Assembly: GCA_002474345.1 (NCBI GenBank)
Contig: DKQD01000109.1
Coordinates: 10,745-16,411, forward strand
Length of the DNA: 5,667 nt
Direction of reading: 5' to 3'
DNA from: Bacteriovoracaceae bacterium UBA7317
GTDB taxonomy: Bacteria; Bdellovibrionota; Bacteriovoracia; Bacteriovoracales; Bacteriovoracaceae
Made by a program: the position numbers and the translations under genes. The notes beneath the pieces are model-generated. The model did not search any database. It worked only from the letters and a program-made list of their open reading frames with translations, and was not told the origin of the DNA. This document shows positions 1 to 4,722 of this stretch, in pieces. Within the stretch, counting starts at the first letter, position 1. Each line of letters opens with the position of its first letter.

Positions 1-781
1 TAGATGTGGCTTTTTGGGTTTATTACACATGAATATTATACAAGAGAGGTTAGAAAGAGAGTTTGAGCTAAACCTTATTTCAACAGCCCCCTCATGTAGT
101 TACAAAGTCAGAACTTCAAAGGGTGAAGAGCTTGTTATAGATAACCCATCAGAACTGCCTGATATATCATTGATAGAATCAATAAGTGAACCAATGGTAG
201 AAATCTCAATCCATCTACCAAATGAGTTTGTTGGTAAGATTATTAAGCTATGTACTGAAAGAAGGGGTGAGCAAAAACAAATAAAGTATATTACTACGGA
301 TAGGGTACAGTTAATTTATAACCTACCTCTAAGTGAAATGGTTTTTGATTTTTATGATAAGCTGAAGGGCTTAAGTAAAGGTTATGCAAGCATGGATTAT
401 GAAGTTATAGGTTATCAAGAATCTGACTTAGTGAAGCTTGATATCCTCCTTAATGGAGATAGTGTGGATGCTCTTTCTTTGATAACCCACAGGCAAAGTG
501 CACAATTTAAGGGAAGGGCTTTAACTTCTAAACTTCAAAAGCTTATTAACCGTCAACAGTTCGATATTGCTATCCAGGCAGCAGTTGGCGCTAAAATCTT
601 GGCGAGGGAAACTGTTAAGGCTTTGAGAAAAAATGTTCTTGCGAAGTGTTATGGTGGTGATATATCGAGAAAAAGAAAGCTTCTTGAAAAGCAAAAGAAA
701 GGTAAAAAGAGAATGAAAATGGTAGGTAGTGTCGAAGTACCTCAAGAAGCTTTTTTAGCAGTATTGAAAGTAGAGGATTAA
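1..781 (+). CDS. lepA: Elongation factor 4 (LepA), C-terminal part, 5' end cut by window edge
   Basis: LepA/EF4 is a ribosome-bound translational GTPase, usually about 600 residues, that acts on the 70S ribosome and has been linked to back-translocation and to initiation or assembly under stress. The reading frame is open from base 2, and its first codons read [20 protein letters not shown], a conserved LepA segment. The window therefore holds only the last 259 residues: the EF-G-like domain V region and the LepA-specific C-terminal domain. The GTPase domain with its G motifs lies to the left of the window. Diagnostic blocks are [28 protein letters not shown], the strongly basic [21 protein letters not shown] stretch expected to contact tRNA and rRNA, and the terminal [14 protein letters not shown] at 14 and ATG at 29 are internal codons, not starts. 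The gene ends at TAA (779-781). In many bacteria lepB (signal peptidase I) follows lepA; here it does not. Confidence 0.97.
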   Translation, partial: RCGFLGLLHMNIIQERLEREFELNLISTAPSCSYKVRTSKGEELVIDNPSELPDISLIESISEPMVEISIHLPNEFVGKIIKLCTERRGEQKQIKYITTDRVQLIYNLPLSEMVFDFYDKLKGLSKGYASMDYEVIGYQESDLVKLDILLNGDSVDALSLITHRQSAQFKGRALTSKLQKLINRQQFDIAIQAAVGAKILARETVKALRKNVLAKCYGGDISRKRKLLEKQKKGKKRMKMVGSVEVPQEAFLAVLKVED

Positions 782-784
782 CTC

Positions 785-803
785 CAACAACAAGTTGTTG
801 TTG
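785..803. repeat. Perfect odd-centred palindrome of CAA/TTG triplets just after lepA
   Basis: The sequence CAACAACAAGTTGTTGTTG can pair with itself over 9 bp around a central G. A realistic hairpin is a 7-bp stem (785-791 with 797-803) and a 5-base loop. It begins 4 bases after the lepA stop codon. The stem has few G-C pairs and no T-run follows directly; the nearest T-rich stretch is at about 820-829, some 17 bases further on. It is therefore a weak candidate for a lepA transcription terminator, and it could equally be a 3'-end stability hairpin or a protein-binding site. The palindrome is seen in the sequence; the function is inferred. Confidence 0.4.
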
Positions 804-812
804 TGATTTGAC

Positions 813-841
813 TGGCCAATTTTTCTTTTAGTGTTCATACT
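813..841 (+). promoter_or_regulatory. Possible weak sigma70-like promoter for the unknown gene at 851
   Basis: TGGCCA (813-818) and CATACT (836-841) lie 17 bases apart, and each matches 4 of 6 consensus positions. A better -35 box, TTGACT (808-813), sits just upstream but would be 22 bases from this -10. If the call is right, transcription would begin around 848, giving a transcript with almost no leader, which fits the lack of a Shine-Dalgarno sequence before ATG 851. The evidence is weak because AT-rich spacers produce such matches by chance. Confidence 0.2.
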
Positions 842-850
842 TTAGCTTAT

Positions 851-1480
851 ATGAAAAACGAAATAAAGTTACATTTAGAAAGGGTGCTAACTCACTACAC
901 CTCGGGGAGTCATTACGAAAGGCTTTTGGAGGCAAAGGATGAGTACTTTAACCTAACTGGACAGGTTAATGAAGACGATGAAGATTATGAACTTCGTATG
1001 AATTCTTTCAATGACTGGTATATTTTTCAATTTGTATCTAAGCTATCTAGTCGTGCAGCTATTTTTGATTATGTTGAAGAACATGAATTGGATGAGGCTT
1101 TGAGTAATTCTTTGAAAGGGATGAATTACTCCCTCTTTGAATACTGTGGAAAAACGTTTAGAGGCTTTTGTGGCTTTAAAGACGTACTTCATAACTATAA
1201 GTTTGTTCTTCCAAAAGAAAGCAACCCACCGGGACTTCTCAAAGAAGATATCTTTATTGGCAGAACGATAAAATGGGAAGATAACCATTATTTACTAGCT
1301 GGTTTATGTCTACTACCGAAAGAGATTAGGGGAAAGCTCCGAAAACAGTCAAAAAAGCTAAGAAAACTTAATGACATTAAACAAGAAACGGATTTTTTGT
1401 TGAAGGTTGAATCTTTAAAAACTAAATGGGTTAGATATGGTCATATAGAACCTGACAGAATTTTTTCTTTTGAGCTCTAA
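851..1480 (+). CDS. Conserved-looking hypothetical protein, 209 aa, soluble
   Basis: I do not recognise a characterised family. The protein has no signal peptide and no membrane segment, so it is probably cytoplasmic. An N-terminal helical part (residues about 1-35) leads into a very acidic patch EDDEDYE (41-47) and then an aromatic block FNDWYIFQF (53-61). The middle (100-155) looks beta-rich, with CGKTFRGFCGF, YKFVLPKE and the block EDIFIGRTIKWEDNHYLLAG. A strongly basic segment RGKLRKQSKKLRKLN (160-174) follows, and the chain ends in KWVRYGHIEPDRIFSFEL. I have a faint memory of delta-proteobacterial or Bdellovibrionota proteins with the same plan (acidic patch, F-x-D/E-W-Y/F block, C-terminal Y-G-H/R-x-x-P), but I cannot confirm it. 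The ATG at 851 has no Shine-Dalgarno sequence in front. GTG at 884 is the next in-frame alternative, but its GAAAGG directly abuts the codon. The gene lies 69 bases after lepA, same strand, and may be co-transcribed with it. Codon use looks like its neighbours. Confidence 0.8.
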   Translation: MKNEIKLHLERVLTHYTSGSHYERLLEAKDEYFNLTGQVNEDDEDYELRMNSFNDWYIFQFVSKLSSRAAIFDYVEEHELDEALSNSLKGMNYSLFEYCGKTFRGFCGFKDVLHNYKFVLPKESNPPGLLKEDIFIGRTIKWEDNHYLLAGLCLLPKEIRGKLRKQSKKLRKLNDIKQETDFLLKVESLKTKWVRYGHIEPDRIFSFEL

Positions 1481-2478
1481 GTTTCATGAGTTGGCTTTAG
1501 TTCTTTTAAGTCGTTCTTTTGGGACTTTACTTTCAAACTTGAAACTATGTATGGGATTGAGCCTGTCAAATTAAAGAAGACCACACAAATAAAGTAAACG
1601 TTGAAAAGAGAAGCCCCTTGTTTTATCTGGAAAAAAGAAAGGAGAGTTCCAAAAATTGCATGGCCAACACCAAGCCCACTAGGGGCCAAAGGTAAGGCCA
1701 TACTTATAAAACCAAGGGGAGCAACAATAAATGCTTGGTATAAAGGAAATGTTTGATTTGTAAGAGGGGAAATAACTTTCCAAAACAGAAAAATTGTAAT
1801 GACTTGTATGACTACACTCAAAAGAAGGCAGTTTAAAAAAAGAATTCTTTTACTTCCAATAACCCAAATTTGTTCGAAAAAGTGACTGGCTTTATTTCCA
1901 ATTTTTGGAACTTTGCTAAAAAGGTTTAAAAAAAATGTTTGCACTTTTTTGGGAAGAAGCAAAAGAGTTGTTAAGAATATGGCACCCAAAAAGATAAAAA
2001 AGTTAAAGTGCACAATATTTTTTAAATGGCTCGAGGTGGCTGTAATTTCAGTGTAATTAATAAGAGAAAAAAGACCCATCAGTGTAATAAGGCTTAAAAG
2101 GCCAATTAAACGATCCAAAAAGATTGTTCCTAGGAAAAATGCTTTACTTAAGGTTGAGTTTATATGTTTTTTGTAGGCAAGCTTGATTAAATCACCGGTA
2201 ACAGCTCCCGGTAATATGGAGTTAAAAAAAAGGCCTATCCAATGAGTTTTTAAAATAGGTATAAAGGAATATTTTTCAGGTCCTTGGGACTGTAAAAGCA
2301 TCTTCCACCTGAGTGCGCCTAAAGCAGAGCAGATAGAGTAAAAAAAGAAAAATGACAGAGCTGTTGGTATATGTTCCCTAAAAAAGGTGAAAGTCAGTGC
2401 GAAATCTAATTTCCCACTTTTTAGGAGCCAAAAAATTAAAGCTATAGAGAGGGAGAGCTTTAATGTGACACCTAGCAT
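1477..2478 (-). CDS. Integral membrane protein, lysylphosphatidylglycerol synthase TM / flippase-like family (COG0392, UPF0104)
   Basis: This 333-residue protein is almost entirely hydrophobic, with about eight inner-membrane segments (roughly 3-19, 38-56, 75-95, 114-138, 155-175, 211-234, 246-265 and 291-314). Family features are LRWKMLLQ (56-63), the signature FFNSILPGAVTGDLIKLAY (84-102), the FLDRLIGLL block with D122-R123, and the polar-glycine turn PLAPSGLGVGHAIFG (263-277). The family includes the membrane half of MprF, which flips lysyl-phosphatidylglycerol, and many stand-alone members of unknown substrate. There is no C-terminal aminoacyltransferase domain, so lipid lysylation by this protein alone is not expected; moving or shielding a lipid or lipid-linked sugar is the inference. 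The tail (about 315-333) is lysine-rich and probably cytoplasmic. The ATG start has a good Shine-Dalgarno sequence, GAAGG, 7 bases upstream. The gene is divergent from the UDP-glucose dehydrogenase gene and overlaps the end of the 851-1480 gene by 4 bases. Confidence 0.88.
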   Translation of the reverse strand: MLGVTLKLSLSIALIFWLLKSGKLDFALTFTFFREHIPTALSFFFFYSICSALGALRWKMLLQSQGPEKYSFIPILKTHWIGLFFNSILPGAVTGDLIKLAYKKHINSTLSKAFFLGTIFLDRLIGLLSLITLMGLFSLINYTEITATSSHLKNIVHFNFFIFLGAIFLTTLLLLPKKVQTFFLNLFSKVPKIGNKASHFFEQIWVIGSKRILFLNCLLLSVVIQVITIFLFWKVISPLTNQTFPLYQAFIVAPLGFISMALPLAPSGLGVGHAIFGTLLSFFQIKQGASLFNVYFICVVFFNLTGSIPYIVSSLKVKSQKNDLKELKPTHET

Positions 2479-2485
2479 TTTTTTG

Positions 2486-2490
2486 CCTTC
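2486..2490 (-). promoter_or_regulatory. Ribosome binding site of the flippase-like gene
   Basis: On the minus strand GAAGG lies 7 bases before the ATG at 2478-2476, separated by C and six A residues. It supports this start codon. Confidence 0.7.
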
Positions 2491-2493
2491 ATT

Positions 2494-2522
2494 TTGAATG
2501 ATTGGATTTCTCTTAATATTCT
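2494..2522 (+). promoter_or_regulatory. Putative sigma70-type promoter for the UDP-glucose dehydrogenase operon
   Basis: TTGAAT (2494-2499) and TATTCT (2517-2522) are 17 bases apart, each 4 of 6 to consensus. Transcription would begin near 2529 and give a leader of about 57 bases before ATG 2586. This would leave the ATG at 2532 almost without a leader, which agrees with using the later start. It is a prediction from consensus only. Confidence 0.3.
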
Positions 2523-2531
2523 ACAAGTGTT

Positions 2532-2560
2532 ATGTTACTCATTTTGAGCAGTAATTTCAA
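2532..2560 (-). promoter_or_regulatory. Putative sigma70-type promoter for the flippase-like gene
   Basis: Read on the minus strand, TTGAAA (2560-2555, 5 of 6 to consensus) and TAACAT (2537-2532, 4 of 6) are 17 bases apart. Initiation would fall near 2525, leaving a leader of about 47 bases before the ATG at 2478. It would lie just downstream of the putative promoter for the opposite gene, so each promoter would sit inside the other's leader. Prediction from consensus only. Confidence 0.3.
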
Positions 2561-2574
2561 AAATTCTTTTCGTT

Positions 2575-2579
2575 GGGAG
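2575..2579 (+). promoter_or_regulatory. Ribosome binding site that sets the start of UDP-glucose dehydrogenase
   Basis: GGGAG lies 6 bases before ATG 2586. The upstream in-frame ATG at 2532 has no such site, and the 18 extra residues it would add do not belong to the Rossmann fold, so 2586 is preferred. Confidence 0.75.
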
Positions 2580-2585
2580 TCTTTT

Positions 2586-3914
2586 ATGGAGTTAAGTGTT
2601 ATTGGAACAGGCTACGTTGGGTTGGTTGCAGGCACGTGTTTTTCTGAAATTGGGAATAAAGTTTCTTGCATTGATATAGACACAAAAAAGATAGAATCTC
2701 TGAACGAGGGGAAGATACCTATTTTTGAACCTGGCTTAAAAGAGCTTGTCGAGAAAAATAGGGAGAAGAAAAGGCTAAAGTTTTCTTCTGATTATACTTC
2801 TGTGTGCCGTTCTAAGATCGTATTTTTAGCTGTAGGAACTCCCTCTCAGTCAAATGGAAAAGCAAACCTTGAGTATCTTTTTCAAGCCGCAAAAGATGTA
2901 GGAGAAAACTTAAGTGATGATACAATTGTTGTAATAAAGTCCACAGTTCCTGTAGGGACACATGTTAAAGTCGCTGAGGTCATTTCTAGTGTAACTACAA
3001 AAAGATTTGCTGTAGTTAATAATCCTGAGTTTTTGAGAGAAGGAAGTGCGGTTAAAGATTTTATGGAGCCTGATAGAGTTGTCGTTGGTTATAAAGATGC
3101 TTTTGTTAAGGATACTTTGAGGGAGCTTTTTTCTCCTATTGTAAATGGTGCTCAGTATTTAGAAATGTCTAATTTGTCAGCAGAAATGACAAAATATGCA
3201 GCGAACTGTTTTCTTGCCACCAAAATTTCCTTTATTAACGAAGTCTCTAGATTGTGTGATTTAACTGGTGCAGACATCGAAGAAGTTCGTGACGGTATGG
3301 CGACTGATAATAGGATCGGAGGACAATTCCTTTATCCTGGTCCAGGATATGGAGGCAGTTGCTTTCCAAAGGATGTTCAGGCTCTAGTGCAAACAGGTCA
3401 GGAGCATGATCTTCCTCTAGAGTTGATAATGGCCACAGAAAGTGTGAATGAAAAACAAAAAAAAATTATGTTTTATAAGATCAAAGATTATTTCAAAGGA
3501 AAGCTGGAAGGAAAAGTGTTTACTTTTTGGGGGCTTTCTTTCAAAGCTAATACAGATGATGTACGAGAGTCTTCTTCTCTTGTTATGGCCGAATTATTGC
3601 TCTCTGAAGGTGCTAAGTTAAAGGTTTACGACCCTGAAGGAGCAGAAAACTTTATGGCAGTTATAAAGGAGTTATCTCCTGAATTGGCCAAAGGTATTTC
3701 CGTTTGCGAAGATAAGGACCTTGCCCTAAGAGGTAGTAATGGACTTGTTGTTATGACAGAGTGGGGGGAGTTTCGTTCACCTAGTTTTGTGAGCATTAAA
3801 GAGAGCTTGGAAACACCTGTTATTTTTGATGCAAGGAATTTGTTCCCAACCGAGAAGGTTCTTGAAGAGGGAATAGACTACTTTGCTATCGGAAAAAAAA
3901 TTAGAGGTCGTTAA
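2586..3914 (+). CDS. ugd: UDP-glucose 6-dehydrogenase
   Basis: This enzyme oxidises UDP-glucose to UDP-glucuronate with two NAD+ in the cytoplasm, supplying the precursor for capsule, exopolysaccharide or lipid A sugars. At 442 residues it has the normal length for the family. The N-terminal NAD-binding Rossmann domain shows GTGYVGLV (7-14) with acidic residues D30/D32 at the end of the second strand, and later LAVGTPSQ (81-88), KSTVPVGT (118-125) and NPEFLREGSA (146-155). The central helix carries K203 and N207 (MTKYAANCFLATK). The catalytic cysteine is C259 in GPGYGGSCFPKD, with D263 after it. The C-terminal UDP-binding domain begins near 310 and carries GLSFKANTDDVRESS (316-330). No catalytic residue is missing. 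UDP-mannose dehydrogenase is a less likely alternative, since the length and PEFLREG block favour UDP-glucose. The start at 2586 begins directly at the Rossmann strand and has a good ribosome binding site. The amidase gene follows after 2 bases, so the two probably form an operon. Confidence 0.95.
   Translation: MELSVIGTGYVGLVAGTCFSEIGNKVSCIDIDTKKIESLNEGKIPIFEPGLKELVEKNREKKRLKFSSDYTSVCRSKIVFLAVGTPSQSNGKANLEYLFQAAKDVGENLSDDTIVVIKSTVPVGTHVKVAEVISSVTTKRFAVVNNPEFLREGSAVKDFMEPDRVVVGYKDAFVKDTLRELFSPIVNGAQYLEMSNLSAEMTKYAANCFLATKISFINEVSRLCDLTGADIEEVRDGMATDNRIGGQFLYPGPGYGGSCFPKDVQALVQTGQEHDLPLELIMATESVNEKQKKIMFYKIKDYFKGKLEGKVFTFWGLSFKANTDDVRESSSLVMAELLLSEGAKLKVYDPEGAENFMAVIKELSPELAKGISVCEDKDLALRGSNGLVVMTEWGEFRSPSFVSIKESLETPVIFDARNLFPTEKVLEEGIDYFAIGKKIRGR
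3903..3907 (+). promoter_or_regulatory. Ribosome binding site for the TTG start of the amidase
   Basis: AGAGG lies inside the last codons of the dehydrogenase gene and 9 bases before TTG 3917. It supports the TTG start and coupling of translation between the two genes. Confidence 0.6.
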
Positions 3915-3916
3915 TT

Positions 3917-4705
3917 TTGAAAATTGGAATTATCCAAATTTGCTCTAGTTTAGACTTTAGAGAAAATCTATCCAAAATTAACTCTTTTATAAAAGAAGCT
4001 AAGGAAAAAGGAGCCAAGGCTGTTTTTTTACCAGAATGCTTTTACTCCATGAGTGATGGAAGGAGTCCAACCCCATACACGATTGAAGATAAAAATGAGC
4101 ACTATAAGAATATTCAAAACCTTTCAATAGAAAATTCAGTTTATGTATTAGGGGGCTCTGCCGCTACTTTAAATGATGAGGGTCAGATTGTTAATAGATG
4201 CTACAACTTCTCTTGGGATGGAGAAGATTTAGGATATTACGATAAAATAAACTTATTCTCATGTGCTCTTAAAAAGTCTGGAAGTATTAAAGTAATTAAT
4301 GAGAGTGATATTTATACTCCGGGTGACAAACCTAAGTTGATTGAAGCTATGGGGGTAAAAATAGGTTTGTCTATCTGTTTTGATCTTCGATTTCCAAATA
4401 TGTACAGAGATTATGTTTTAAATGGTGCTGAGCTTTTAACAATTGGATCAGCTTTTACAGTACCATCTGGAAAAGCACATTGGCATACCTTGGTTCGTGC
4501 CAGGGCCATTGAAAGTCAGTGTTTTGTCGTGGCTCCTGGGCAATGGGGTCGTAACAATGATAAAATAAGTACTTTTGGACACTCTCTTGTCGTAGACCCT
4601 TGGGGAGATATTCTTATTGACTTAAAAGAGGGTGAAGGGGTTGAGGTTTGTGACTTAGATTTAAATAAAATCAAGTCAGTTCGAGATTCCATAAAAATTT
4701 TTTGA
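3917..4705 (+). CDS. Nitrilase-superfamily carbon-nitrogen hydrolase, Nit1/Nit2-like amidase
   Basis: This 262-residue cytoplasmic enzyme has the Glu-Lys-Cys triad of the superfamily: E40 in FLPECF, K110 in YYDKINLF and C154 in LSICFDLRFP. Further blocks are NESDIYTPGD (128-137), FTVPSGKAHWH (180-190) and LVRARAIESQCFVVAPGQWG (192-211), all typical of the Nit branch. Nit1-type members hydrolyse deaminated glutathione to 2-oxoglutarate and cysteinylglycine; Nit2 (omega-amidase) members hydrolyse 2-oxoglutaramate. I lean towards the Nit1-type repair role because of the FTVPxGxAHW block, but the substrate cannot be settled by eye. The start is TTG, 2 bases after the dehydrogenase stop, with AGAGG 9 bases ahead. 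Residues 2-9 already form the first beta strand (KIGIIQIC), and the next methionine is only at residue 47. Two oddities: the usual K-x-H-L-F motif reads K-I-N-L-F, and the C-terminus stops at VRDSIKIF, where many relatives continue with a P-V-x-x-H-R-R-like tail. Confidence 0.9.
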   Translation: MKIGIIQICSSLDFRENLSKINSFIKEAKEKGAKAVFLPECFYSMSDGRSPTPYTIEDKNEHYKNIQNLSIENSVYVLGGSAATLNDEGQIVNRCYNFSWDGEDLGYYDKINLFSCALKKSGSIKVINESDIYTPGDKPKLIEAMGVKIGLSICFDLRFPNMYRDYVLNGAELLTIGSAFTVPSGKAHWHTLVRARAIESQCFVVAPGQWGRNNDKISTFGHSLVVDPWGDILIDLKEGEGVEVCDLDLNKIKSVRDSIKIF

Positions 4706-4722
4706 ATCATTACTTACCAATA

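Noticed and set aside
521..745. Minus-strand open frame of 74 codons inside lepA
   Set aside because: It lies wholly opposite the conserved C-terminal domain of LepA, has no recognisable motif, and is a by-product of AT-rich coding sequence.
1043..1288. Minus-strand open frame of 81 codons inside the unknown gene
   Set aside because: No family features; the plus-strand frame is longer, covers it entirely and has a more protein-like composition.
2532..2585. Upstream ATG giving the dehydrogenase 18 extra residues
   Set aside because: No ribosome binding site before it; the extra residues do not fit the family, whose members begin at the Rossmann strand; GGGAG before ATG 2586 decides for the later start.
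4516..4710. Minus-strand open frame of 64 codons inside the amidase gene
   Set aside because: Opposite the conserved Nit C-terminal region, low-complexity serine- and proline-rich, no motif.
4706..4722. Bidirectional terminator between the convergent amidase and oxidoreductase genes
   Set aside because: The 17-base gap has no inverted repeat; the nearby A5T6 tract is self-complementary but lacks a G-C stem.
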